A stretch of 26,160 bases of DNA from Pelargonium cotyledonis (lineage: Eukaryota; Streptophyta; Magnoliopsida; Geraniales; Geraniaceae): contig JAYMTA010000604.1 of the NCBI GenBank assembly GCA_036897625.1, forward strand, positions 1-26,160, read 5' to 3'. The notes under the pieces were generated by a model. It did not search any database, had not been told where the DNA came from, and worked only from the letters and a program-made list of their open reading frames with translations. A program made the position numbers and the translations under genes. Positions 1 to 11,300 of this stretch are shown here, in pieces. Position 1 is the first letter of the stretch; every line of letters begins with the position of its first letter.

Positions 1-210
1 AAATATAATGATTAGAGAGGAAATTTATTTAGCAAGGGATTCCTTAGCAAAATCAAAATTTTTATTTTTTGCTAGGGATCCCTCGCTAATTTCCCTAGCT
101 AAAAAAAAACCGGGAACAAAAAAAAATGGTGCCAAAATTTCCCGCCAAAATTTCCCTAGCCAATATTTTTCCCTCTCTAATTCCCTAGCTAATTTTTCCT
201 AGCCTATCAC
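1..210. repeat. CCTAGC-rich repeat, probable transposon subterminal region
   Basis: The stretch repeats short motifs of the type CCTAGC(T/C)AA and TTAGCAAGGGA in both orientations (near 30-55, 70-105, 145-205). A palindrome-like GCTAGGGATCCCTCGC is at 71-86. Dense, degenerate, inverted short motifs are typical of subterminal regions of plant DNA transposons. The element is cut by the left window edge, so no terminus or target duplication can be seen. Family not assigned; the short open frame here looks meaningless. Confidence 0.4.
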
Positions 211-300
211 AGATTTTCTAGTATTGGTTTAATATTTTCGACATAAGTATTGTATATTTCTTTAAATATATAAAAATATTGAACATAATTTAATAATGCT

Positions 301-751
301 ACATTTTGAAACTCGTTTTTTTTATCAACAAGCAATAACTTCTATTAATGGGAAATAAAAGTACATAAGAAAAAGCATAACCACTAGTCCAAACAAAGGA
401 CCGGGTTTGCCACCTACGAGCTAAAACTAAAGGAAATAGAGAAATCACGATCAATACAAGAAACTAAAGATAAAACAAAGCTCTGAATCTGAAGAACTGT
501 GTCCGACACCGAGGAGTAGTTGTCTTGAAAGACCAGGCCATTGCGACTAAACCAAATAAACCAGAGAGAGACGGAACAAATAATATTCCAAATCTTCTGG
601 CTAAGGCTCGGACTGGCAAAAATTGAAGGCCACAAAGAGAGGAAGTCGTAACAAGTGAAGGGCAACAAAGCGGATACCCCCCACCACGCAAAAATAGCAA
701 ACCAAACTTTAGAAGTCCACGAGCAGTGCAACAATACATTTTGAAACTCGT
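301..751 (-). mobile_element. 5'-truncated LINE insertion with target-site duplication
   Basis: The minus strand encodes the C-terminal tail of a plant non-LTR retrotransposon polyprotein (about 734 down to 414). It has the zf-RVT-like pattern LHCSWTSKVWFAIFAWWGV followed by WFIWFSRNGLVF. The element ends on its 3' side with a T run at 316-323, a poly(A) tail on the minus strand. The 16-base direct repeat ACATTTTGAAACTCGT (301-316 and 736-751) flanks it. Truncated 5' end, poly(A) and a 16-bp duplication are the classical signature of target-primed reverse transcription. The frame has no stop to its end, so it is relatively young, but most of the ORF is missing and it cannot be active. Related motifs also occur near 870 and 1335, so the duplication should be verified. 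Confidence 0.75.
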
Positions 752-983
752 AATTAATATGTATTGTCTAAACAGTTCAAAACTTAATTTTCACAAGTGA
801 ATTTCATAACGTTACCGACAAGTTTTTTGGTGTTCATTTTTAAAAATTAAATTTCAAAACAATAGTTTTTAAAACTCGTATTTACATGTATATATCATTC
901 AAATAACTTAAAACTTGATTTTACATATGTAAATCTCGTAATACTATTTTGACCTAATAAATATTTTTCTATTCCCTTTATCG
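752..983. other. AT-rich intergenic DNA with diverged repeats
   Basis: No coding potential is seen. The phrase AATTTCAAAACAATA followed by an AAACTCGTATTTACA motif appears near 850-885 and again, diverged, near 1305-1345. This suggests an older repeat interrupted by the CACTA-like insertion. Confidence 0.4.
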
Positions 984-1282
984 CACAAAAAAAAAGTTGC
1001 AAATTGTGACGAAAATCTGTGAGAGAAAATTTTTCGTCACAGTTCCGTAAAAAAGTTGTGACAAAAAGCATATTTTTTTATCAAATATGTGTATTTGTGA
1101 CGAAAATTTCCGCCTTAGACACACATTTGTGACAGAAACTTCGGTCACAACCATTTGTGACAACCTAAAAAATAACATAAGTATTCTGTCACAGATTCGT
1201 CACACATTACATTTTGTGACTGAAATTCGCAGATTTGTGACATAAATTTCCGTCACATATCGCGATTTTTTTTTGGGTAGTG
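984..1282. mobile_element. Short non-autonomous CACTA-like element
   Basis: About 300 bp packed with the subterminal motif TTTGTGACGAAAATTT and its inverse (near 1003-1040, 1093-1112, 1126-1146, 1186-1225, 1232-1257). The right end reads TTTTTTTTTGGGTAGTG, the inverse of CACTACCCAAAAAAAAA. The left end starts CACAAAAAAAAAGTTG. CACTA-type termini plus reiterated GTGACG motifs fit plant CACTA (En/Spm-like) elements. No transposase is encoded. The flanking triplets (TCG left, AAT right) do not match, so one boundary may be eroded or the left end misjudged. Confidence 0.6.
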
Positions 1283-1535
1283 AATAGTCACTTACTTACG
1301 AATTAAATTTCAAAACAATATATATTTTTTGAAACTCGTATTTACAAATGTACTGCTTAAAAAATGTAATATACATATATGAAATTTGTAATGTCATGAA
1401 TTTATTTTTATTATTTTATTGTTGCAATTTATTAATATACAATTTAACCTTAATTTTTTAATACAAAAATACAATTATGAAGTGTGAAATATAAGTATAT
1501 ACAAGGGTATTATAGTAAATTGAATTTTAAATTTC
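1283..1535. other. AT-rich intergenic DNA
   Basis: Very AT-rich; contains the second copy of the AAACTCGTATTTACA repeat near 1336-1350. No gene or RNA signal is seen. Confidence 0.4.
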
Positions 1536-1728
1536 ATTCCAGCATAAGTTGGAATGAACATTCCTTAAGTTTTGAAGATTAATGATTTTCAAGGAAAAGC
1601 TGGAATAGGCCCTTCTCATGAAATGGGCTTTCCACCTATTCATGCTTCTACCAAACATGAGAATGGAATGAAAATGCTGGAATGAACTTTCCATTCCATC
1701 TCATTCCTGCCTACCAAACATAGCCTTA
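1536..1728. repeat. GGAATG-rich repeat, possible MITE
   Basis: The segment alternates CATTCC and GGAATG motifs in both orientations. It carries CTACCAAACAT twice (around 1648-1658 and 1711-1721), ending in CCAAACATAGCCTTA. This composition resembles small hAT-like plant elements with a CCAAACATAGCC terminus. The left terminus and the target duplication could not be defined. Confidence 0.35.
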
Positions 1729-1734
1729 GTACCT

Positions 1735-2060
1735 TCTCTCCACCACCCACTCGATCGCCTCTCGAATTGTCAAAGCTTGCATCCCCCTCACACCCCCCAA
1801 TCTCTGCCAGCAACACCGCCCCAAACCCAAGCCCCCCACACAGATCTCACCCCACTCAACTTGTTCCCCCTTATCAACCTCACGAAACCATACACCATCC
1901 ACATTTAACTTAAGATGATCTCTAGGCGGTCATTGCCACCTAACCCGCTTTGACTCCAACTTACCCGTAGACCTTATTGTTCGGCAACCCAACTTCACGC
2001 TGCAACCTCTAACACCCTCAACTTTCTCCTAACCAAAGCCCATGTGTCATTCATGCGCGT
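1735..2060 (-). pseudogene. Decayed LINE RNase H domain relic
   Basis: The minus strand around 1945 down to 1885 reads PPRDHLKLNVDGVWF, the characteristic entry of the plant LINE RNase H (RVT_3) domain, whose usual pattern is W-x-P-P...K-x-N-x-D-G. The following stretch is GC-richer than its surroundings and keeps only patchy resemblance, with stops and probable frameshifts. The recognition rests on the KLNVDG motif and the compositional contrast. It is a relic, not a gene. Confidence 0.5.
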
Positions 2061-3660
2061 TGCGAGTCATGGATATTTTTTAATTATATAGGCTCAATTG
2101 AATAAAATATAATATAAAACGTCATCAAATTTTACTCGTACACACTCTTGTGCACGATCCTTTCGAATTGATGTCAAATTAACATTAGCTTCACGTAACA
2201 AAACACCAATACACATAATAGGATTATAATTATAAATTCACAAAGGGGAGCAAGCCATAAATATCCTAAAGTATAGCACTAGTACAAAAAATTACTTTTC
2301 TTCATTTTTCTATATGATTAAAAATTACTAAAAATAATATTTATTTTTTCCCACTCCTACTTTTAATTCCAATTATGCCCTTCTACAAATGTTATTTTTA
2401 CATGAAAATAATGGGCAAAAATGTCTTTATATTTTGTAATTATCTTAAACGGGGATGATTATAATTTACAAAATACCCCTTTTGGCGTTTTAGAGGCTTT
2501 TGGGATTTGGACGGCATATTCGAGGCTTTGAGAGAGCTATTTTTGTCAAACCGCGTTTTAGTATTTTATTTACTAAAACTGCATTTTTAATCCTTTTTTT
2601 TATTTGAAAGTTTAGAAGGTACATTTTTAAATAGATAATAAAAAATTAAAGTTACATATGTTAGTCATACCTAATGACACAACACTTAAAAACTTAGTGC
2701 GTGTGGAGCAACCCACAAAATCAGATCCAAAAAAGTAACGCTTAAACATGTGGATCTCGTAATCTTATAAATGTTAAGTGTTGCACCATATTGGTAAACA
2801 CATGTTCGAGATCTCAACCAATGTAGCCTTATTAGTAACCTCCCAAACTTCAACACTTAAATTTAACTTGGAACCGTGACTTGAGTCTCCGTGTGTGGAA
2901 GCATCTTCACCACCTTGACACGATGACATCGTGCTTTCTTCGTAAAGGTCTCATCACAACAACGTCATCATATTACCTCTGCCATCTCACTATGACATGC
3001 ATTCTCATCGATCAATCATGCAATGACACATCAAATCTACCTACACTTTGCGAATATTAAATACTAATCTACCCAAAGGATATTTTTGGAATTCATTTAC
3101 ACTTATTCACAATTTCACTACCAATATTTTTTTAAAAATTTCCCTACTTAGCTCATAACGCAAGTTTCATTATGATAATTACTTTCATCTTAAGTCAAAT
3201 TTGAGTCACACACAATTTCACGTGACAACTTGCATGCCATACCTCTAATGCTCAAGATCAAAATTCACCCTTGAAGTTGAACTTGTTCAATACGACAATG
3301 CCTAATACAATTTTCTTATATACAAATTTATTAAGTGTATCTTACTTACTCTAGCGTTCCGCTGATCCCAAATTAAAAACGGAACACCAATAATTCACAA
3401 TAACTCAAAAATCAACTGCTTTACAAGACGTCAATCGTTCCCGAAAACTATTGTTGTATGCAACTATATGGATCCCAAATAAGGTAAATCTATTTTGTAC
3501 AACCACTAATAATATTAGGGCTTATTAGTGAAACCATGTTACAAGAAAAAGCCAAACACAACAAATTTTATGAAGGAAATAGCAATTCAACGGAACCGAG
3601 ATCGGGGACGGACAGCGAAATTACCATTTTATCCTCCAACTCATCTGAGTAGCTAAGTGA
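2061..3660. other. Gene-free intergenic DNA, one possible fold-back element
   Basis: No open frame with recognisable homology is seen on either strand. Between about 2667 and 2800 the ends are imperfectly inverted: ACAACACTTAA near 2678 and TTAAGTGTTG near 2774. This suggests a small MITE or fold-back relic. The rest is plain AT-rich DNA that includes the distal promoter of the downstream RKP gene. Confidence 0.4.
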
Positions 3661-3683
3661 GGCTGTCATGACATTACCAAAAT

Positions 3684-3700
3684 CACGTGAGGGATATAAA
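3684..3700 (+). promoter_or_regulatory. G-box and TATA box of the RKP gene
   Basis: CACGTG (3684-3689) lies six bases before TATAAA (3695-3700). This is a canonical plant core promoter arrangement and places the transcription start near 3725-3735. A pyrimidine-rich leader full of CT tracts follows, as is common in plant 5' UTRs. The start site is inferred from spacing only. Confidence 0.5.
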
Positions 3701-3727
3701 TGTAAATAAGCTAAACGGGATTTGAAG

Positions 3728-3919
3728 GAACATGTAAATCGTGACCCAATGGTTAGAGAGAGAAAAATCCAAACTTTTCTCCTTCTATCTTTCCCCAATT
3801 GACCTCTCGCTCCCAACGTCTCTCCCTCACTCCCTCCTCCTCAGCCGCCGCCGCCTCCGCCTCCGAAATCGCCGGAATGTCGGAGAGCTCCCCGGCACGA
3901 CGTCGTGTTTGAGCTCAAG
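3728..3919 (+). other. RKP 5' UTR exon 1 with two upstream ORFs
   Basis: A pyrimidine-rich leader ends at a good donor (CTCAAG|GTACCG at 3919/3920), starting a leader intron of about 1.17 kb. Two short upstream ORFs lie inside: 3749-3802 (17 residues) and 3877-3912 (11 residues, MSESSPARRRV). The 5' boundary is inferred from the TATA box. Confidence 0.45.
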
Positions 3920-5094
3920 GTACCGTTTGGTCTGTGTTTCCCTGTCCTTTTATCATGGCAAATTTCTCTTCATGTTCTGTTTTTCCTCCCAAACGCGACC
4001 TTGTCTCTCGTGAATGAATGGGATGAGCGTTAACGTAATATTTACTTTCTTGTGATTATTTGTTTGTTTGATTCAGAAACTGATTGGAGTTCTCATCGAA
4101 AACTCTCTTTGTGATCCAATTTTTATGTGCTTTCTTTGTAGGGTTTCACGTTGGAGATGTTTATGCTTTGAATTCAAATATATAGAATTCGACTGTTAAT
4201 TTTATATATATACGATTTTTTGTTGTTGTTGTAATTTAATGAGTATTTGTAATTTCAGCTAGTTTTGATTGAGAACTTGAATTGGGTATATGGAGGTATC
4301 TGTTTTAATATAGTTGTATTGGAATATGAGTGTTGGTGTTCCCTAAAAAGTTTATGTCCAAATTGTGTGTATGGCTTTATTTTTAAGAAGTTAGTTATGC
4401 ATGCATTACCAATAAAATCCATTATACAAGTTAAAAACACTCGACTTTGTTAGAATAAGTGCTCACGTGTATATAAGTGAAAGTACTACACTAATTAAGC
4501 TGTATTTACTTCTTACAAATTAAAAAATGGACTCTCATTTTGCGACATAGGTAGTATGTTGAAATCTCAACTCGAATAATATATGTTCTCAGAAGTCCAT
4601 TTTGTAAAAAGTACCTCACCATCATGGGTTTGGTGAGTCATTTATGTGCACAACTTTCCATAATCCATTCTCTTCTACAAAAGAGGGTGGCCCGATGTAC
4701 ATAGTGTTAGACCATTGTGGTTGTTTCTCGACTCAAACTTGTTAACAACCCTATCCTAGTGTTAAGGCTTACTTTGTATCCCTTTTTTCGTTTGTATGAA
4801 TCAGAACAATTATAAGATCAAGTTCGTAGGATTGTATCTCTTGTCCTTTATAAAATCTAGTTGAATATGCATTGTGGTGATGCAACAAAATGGGAAAATT
4901 TGTGATGTTTTTTCTTATTGTATGAGGGAGAAAGAGAAAAAAAGGGACTCCATTTAAGCTGTAGAGAATTGGTATCGATCTTTGTTCAGTGGACTTCTTC
5001 AATTTTCTCATATGGGAACTGATAGGATCCTTTCTGTGTTGGCTGATTCATGGCATTTTCTGCTTGCTCTTTTTTGTTTTGTTTTGTGATGCAG

Positions 5095-5151
5095 AGCAAG
5101 TGATGATAAGTTTTACATTTATAAATGGCGGATGCATGGCTGGCGTTTAAG
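5095..5151 (+). other. RKP 5' UTR exon 2
   Basis: A T-rich tract ending in GATGCAG precedes 5095, and a donor AAG|GTATTT follows 5151. The next acceptor, GTGTGTCAG, ends at 5241, so the following exon starts at 5242 and runs into the main start codon at 5362. This small exon begins the third upstream ORF. Splicing is predicted from consensus sites only. Confidence 0.5.
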
Positions 5152-5265
5152 GTATTTCTATTAATTTAGTTTGAAGTTTCAATGTCCCTATCTGATTGTT
5201 TTTTTCCTTTCAGTTTTAATGTTTATGTTTGTGTGTGTCAGGATCTGCAAATGGTCGGTTCTTAG
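5125..5265 (+). CDS. Possible upstream ORF split by a leader intron of RKP
   Basis: With the intron 5152-5241 removed, an ATG at 5125 opens a frame of 16 codons, MADAWLAFKDLQMVGS, closed by TAG at 5263-5265. That is 96 bases before the main start. The frame runs cleanly through the predicted splice junction (K at the junction). The AUG context is A at -3 and G at +4 (AAATGG), close to the plant optimum, so it could be translated and dampen the main ORF. Whether the peptide is conserved is unknown; it could also be a chance frame. Confidence 0.35.
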
Positions 5266-5361
5266 TTCTTATGGTCGTTTGAGATTAATCATTTTTGCTT
5301 GGGAGTTTTGATTTGAGGCTTGATTTTGGGTTTGTCAAGATAGTGGTTGTTCTTCTCCTAA

Positions 5362-8300
5362 ATGGCAGAAGGCAGCTCGCGTCTTGCTGGGTTCTCTCCT
5401 GGTTTAGCTGTGATACTAAATGGCGATGATCAAAAGGATAATTCATCGAAATCCCATCTTGTTTCTTGTTGTGATGATTTTGGCAACCAGTCTGTGGAGC
5501 GGACTCTTGAATACATATTTGATCTCCCTAACAAATCTATTGATCCATTGACTGGTCCAGTTGACAGAAACTTGATTCGCTCAATTATAAAGAATGAGTT
5601 CTGTGGATTTCATATGAATTCAAATGCTCCGGTTATAGATCGGGATGGAATTTGCATCATTGATGTTGGTAGTGATCGGCAGGTTGCTCTTGATGAATTC
5701 AGTATTTGTGGTGATATTAAAATCTGCAGGTCACCATTACTTGTTGAAAGCTTAGCAATGTTCAGCAGTGCAAGGGCTAATGCTTGTGTATGGAAAGGGA
5801 GATGGATGTATGAAGTTAGATTAGACACTTCAGGCATACAACAGCTTGGATGGGCTACACTTTCTTGCCCTTTCACTGATCATAATGGAGTAGGAGATGC
5901 TGATGATTCATATGCCTTTGATGGGAAAAGAGTTAGCAAATGGAATAAGAAATCTGAATCTTATGGTCAGTCATGGGTTGTTGGCGACATTATTGGATGT
6001 TGTATAGATATGGATCTAGATGAGATATCATTCTATAGAAATGGTTGTTCGCTTGGGGTGGCATTTCGTGGGATTCGTAAAATGGGACCTGGATTTGGAT
6101 ATTATCCTGCAATCTCTCTTTCTCAGGGTGAACGGTGTGAGATAAACTTTGGGGGTCGCCCCTTTAAATACCCGATTGAAGGGTACTTTCCTCTTCAAGC
6201 ATCTCCATCAATAACCTTATTTGTATCCCAGTTGCTGCAGTGTTTATTGAGGCTTTTGGATATACATTCCATGGAGAGGGTTGAGTATTGTTCAGTTGAG
6301 AAATTAAGGAGATTGAGGAGGTTTGTGCCACTTGATGAACTTTTTCATCCTATATCTTATGGAATTTGTGACGAGTTATTCTCTGCTCTTGAAGCAGATA
6401 TTGGTAGCATAAAGTATGTTGCTTGGGGGCCCTTCATGTCTTTCATGATGGAAGTTTTTGGTGCACATGCTCCACATGATTATTCAAACTTGGATAGAGT
6501 TGTTGATGTTTTCCTAGAATACCAAGGATCTTGTTTGGTGTTTGAGCACATCATAGATTCCCTTTCATGTGGTTGCAAAACAGCATCATTCATTCTGACA
6601 GAATGCCCATATTCTGGATCATATCCTTATCTTGCAATGGCATGTCATATATTGAGACGGAAAGAATTGATGGTGCTCTGGTGGAGGTCATCAGATTTTC
6701 AATTCTTATTTGAAGGTTTTCTTTCGTGGAAGAGCCCTAATAGGGAGGATCTTCAATGCATAATGCCTTCTATATGGTGGCCTGGTTCATGTGAGGATGT
6801 ATCCCATGAGGATAGCATGGTTTTGACTATTTCAGCTTTATCTGAATCTGTCAGTAAGGTATGCCTTCATTTTGAAGGACTTGTATTTCTACTTCATTAT
6901 TTTGTGGTTTCATTTATGTGTGATAATACGAAAAGATATTTGGGGACATGTAGCTTTATATTAATAACGTTGTATAACTTATGTACGGGATTAGTATCAT
7001 CTATGTCTACCATATTTGAAAATATGGTGGGGCGGAGAACCTTTGTGAAAATTAAGTGTGGTTGGTTTTGTTTGATTCTAATTATAAACATTTTGAGAAT
7101 TAGGGGTATTTCAGTAACTCTTAGATATATTCCTGTATCACAATAGCAGCGGTAAGTCTGGTTAGTTAGTTAGTTATGTAGAGATTACTAGTCATTTTGG
7201 TATTTCTTTCATCATGCTAAGAGAGTGATGTCTTTTATTTCCAAGTAGGCAGTGGATACCCGATAATCGATTAAAAAATGAATATAGAAGAGGGTGTAGT
7301 TTCATGCTAAAACAGCATTAGGACTTAATAGTGTAGAGGGAAGATCAATGATTTTATTTTTTCTTCTTCTAAGTACTGAGAAAAGGCAGGTTTTTTCTTG
7401 GTCTAGCTTTGACTGTTGCAATTCTTATTTTTGGATGGTGTAATTGCAATACATATTTTTCCTATCAGCCAGTCCAATTGCTTTGTCAAGTACGAGCATG
7501 GACAGTAAATTGGAATGGAAAAGCTTGAGGAATACTCTAATCCTATATGTTTTGTTGCTACGTTGCGATTGGTTGTGTATTGTACATAATTAAATATAAT
7601 TTTGTCTCTCCCTATCCAGTTCTAATTGGTTACTCAAAGACGCATGATGAGTTTACATAACCAACTTATGTACCATGTAGTTTATTTGTACGGAGTTACA
7701 ATTTTGACCTAAATAAGCTTTGCCATTTTCTTTGCCTTTCAAGTTATTGTTTTCTCTCCCTGTCCTTTATTCTTCGCCCCTCTTTGTATCTCACTCCATT
7801 TCTGCATACTTCATACTTAATATTAATATTTCACCTCTGTCCATCATTGAAGTAAGAAAGAAAAGGTAGAAGGCCAACTGCTTTAACATGACTTTGTGGT
7901 GTTGCCTCGATGGATGAAAACATTTATCTGTTAAACAATTCTAAAAAACTGAACTTGTAGATGTATGTTAATGCTTTATGTAGAATATCTTGATCCATTG
8001 GACAACTTGTCAGTGTTGATATTTGTCAATGATCAGCAGCACCTTATGTGATATAATAAGTTGGCATCTCATGAAGTTTACATTTGAATTTTAGTATTAT
8101 GCAATGGGTTGATGTCATACTAATAATTTCTTTGACAACAATTATCTGTTTATTTGCAGATTGAGGAGAAACATAGAGAGCTCTGTCTCTTGGTAATACA
8201 GTTCATACCACCTGTTTCATCCCCTCAGCTGCCTGGTTCTGTGTTTAGGACCTTTTTACAGAACCTTTTGTTAAAAAACAGAGGTGCAGATCGTAATGTG

Positions 8301-11300
8301 CCACCCCCTGGAATTTCAAGCAATTCTGTTCTGGTTTCATTGTACACAGTTATACTGCACTTTTTATCTGAAGGGTTTGCAGTGGGGGACACTTGTGGCT
8401 TGTTGAAAAGCTGTGATATTGGTTTTCTCCATAGAGGCGGCCAACAAAGTTTCCCCTTAGGTTTGCTTCTTAAAAATGATCCTCATCGAACTGACATTTC
8501 TAGGCTTGGAGGATCATTTAGTCATCTATCAAAATCTCATCCTGTAAATGACCAGGTAGCAGAAGTAATTCGATGGGAGGAAGGTTGTATGGATGGTGAA
8601 GAAACAAGAGTAACTCATTCAACCAGGCAGAAGCCATGTTGTTGTTCAGATTATGACAGTGACTTCTCAAAAATCTCTAAACATCCAATTAGATATGCGG
8701 CCAAAGGCTCTCGTGGCCATTGTGGTCCTATCTCAGAGAGATCCGCTCAGGTTGCAAGAGAATGCAGTACAGGAAGTTTGAATGATGAGATAGCAGCTAA
8801 GCCTAGCTCCAGTGATCAGCTCCAATCAGAGTTTGATTATCTTCAGGTGCAGCAAATGAGGGTTGTACCAAGGGAGAGTAATATGTCATCAGCTACGCTA
8901 CTAGGAGAAGAAGAACTTCTTGACACCATGCTTATGCTGTATCATATTGGGCTTGCGCCAAATTTTAAGCAGGTGAGGTGATTATGAGCTAAACTTTCTT
9001 CTTATTAATGTGATTATTGTTATTTGTAGCCAGGCATTTTTTTTATCAGCACTTTTCAATCTAATATTGCCATGGCTTGCAATTGTCTAAAGCATAGTAG
9101 CTTGCGGAATAACTCACAAGTGTAGTAAATATGTAAACAAATGGGAGGGATTGAGGGAAGAAGATTGATAAAAATTTAGTGGCGTGCCATATGCTTCATC
9201 TATGTTGCAGTTGATAAAATCCCACATTGAATAAATATACAATGGACGAGCAACGGCGGAAGCTAAACCTTACTAACTAGTTTGACGTTAAAGTAGTGGA
9301 AGCCCAAATCATTATATGTAGCTGAGTATTAAAATTTAACATGACAACAAAACAAATTTTGATCTGGCCTTGGCCTGAAGGTGATCCGTTTATGTTGCTT
9401 CTGCCTTGTGGTCTCCATTATATTTGCAGAAAGACATGCTTGTAGTGGCTCACTTGTAGAAGGAAAATAACTTCATGTGAAGGGAAGTGCTGATTTAAAA
9501 GGTACTCAGTTATGCACATGTCGAGCCCACGATAAAGAAGAAAATGTGAGGCCCGTACATGAGGGGGGTGTTGAATCAGGATATAAAGTTTCACAATAGA
9601 TAAATATAAATTATAAAGTGATTGAGCAACATTGTAAGTCAAACCCTATTAACAAGTTATATGTCGCCCTATCTTAAAATTGAACATTCTCAAATATTAC
9701 ATTCGCTTAAAGCTTAGAAGAATTGACGAAGGATTTCGCAGTTGAACCCAGTCTTTGGACGGAATTTGAATTGTTTAATTTGCATTGATCTGAATTATAA
9801 TAGCCAAGTACAATAGTTATGGTTTTGGGTGCGTTCTTTTTCATGCCAATATCATGAAATCATTGATCATTTTAAGTTGAATTTTTGTGTGCTTTTCAAT
9901 GACAATTGTTGTTTTCAGTTTCTGTCTTCTTCCTCTGCCTGTATTTTACATGTTAATGAGGGTAATCTTTTTTATTGCTGTCAATTGTCAAATGTCTGAA
10001 ACAAACTGCTCTGTTGTAGGCATCATATTACATGTCTCATCAGTCACAATCTATAGCTCTCTTAGAAGAAACTGATAAACAAATAAGAGAAGGAGCTAGT
10101 GGTGAGCAATTAAAGCGTTTGAAGGAAGCTCGTAATGGCTATCGAGAAGAAGTTCTTGATTCTGTGAGACATTGTGCGTGGTAAGAGGACCACAAGACCC
10201 CAATTTTTATTTTTATTTTTTAATAATTACTAATCTATTATCATAAAGACTTATCTTAAAAGTTTATTCCCACGTGACCGTTGAGCATATTCTCTGGCTC
10301 CTTCACTTCGTTAATCTGGTAGTTTGGTTTATAAAATAGCTGGTTGTCTGGGGAAATGCTTCTCACAATGAGAATAAACTTGATTATGTGGAATGTTAGA
10401 TAAAATTTTCTTAGTCATGGCTTGTAGGTATCGCATATCTCTATTTTCAAGATGGAAGCAAAGAGGGATATATGCAACGTGCATGTGGATTGTTCAATTT
10501 CTTCTGGTTCTTAGCAAATTGGATTCATTGTTCGTTTATGTTCCCGAATTTTATCTGGAAGCCCTGGTAAATAAAATTATATTTTTATCTTTCCTGTGGA
10601 AATAGCTAGTCAGACTATGAACTTTCATAGTTCATATACTTTATATCTATCCATACTCCATACCTACTTGTTATTCTATTTTCCCATTGTTGCCGTATGT
10701 ATAGCTTGTACAAATAAATATTTATGCAGTTCATTAAGTGCAGATGGACAGGATAAATTTGGAATTTCATTAGGATTAGATTCAGACATTCAAATAAGCA
10801 TATGATTTTTATTTTTATTTTTTGTATATCTTTGAAAAAAAGTTATGCCTATAGAAATCTCAAGCAAAATATTCTGCCAGTTATTTGCAATGCATAATTT
10901 TTTTTGATTAAAAGTTTGAAAAAACAAAATTCTATTCAGCCAGCTCTGGTACAAGCAATGTTCATATTCTGTTTTATGGTAATTTGTATTTCAAACAATC
11001 TGTATATAAAATCCATTGATTTGGTTCCATGCTTTTGTTATTAGTTTTATCCAAGGCTGTTACTAATTACTCTTCTTCTAAACCATTTACAGGTTGACTG
11101 CTTTCATGTGTTACGTAAGAGCGATCCTCCATATGTTCCTTCTACAATATTTATCAAGCAAGGACTCACTTCATTTGTATGTTTGACTGTTGATCCTCAT
11201 GTTATTGTATCAATTGTTTATCCTTTTGTCTTTAGTTGGCGACACGCTAACATATTGCAGGAATGAATTTTTATCTTGCTAGAATTTTTAATGATCAGGT

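Noticed and set aside
464..739. Alternative minus-strand frame in the LINE tail
   Set aside because: Overlaps the frame with the real zf-RVT-like pattern and has no such pattern itself.
3741..4013. 90-codon frame in the RKP leader
   Set aside because: Runs across the donor at 3920 into the intron; no homology; explained by a 5' UTR exon.
6859..7146. Open frame continuing past coding exon 1 of RKP
   Set aside because: Family homology stops at SESVSK and resumes at 8160 with IEEKHRELCLL; GTATGC at 6859 is the donor, so this is intron read-through.
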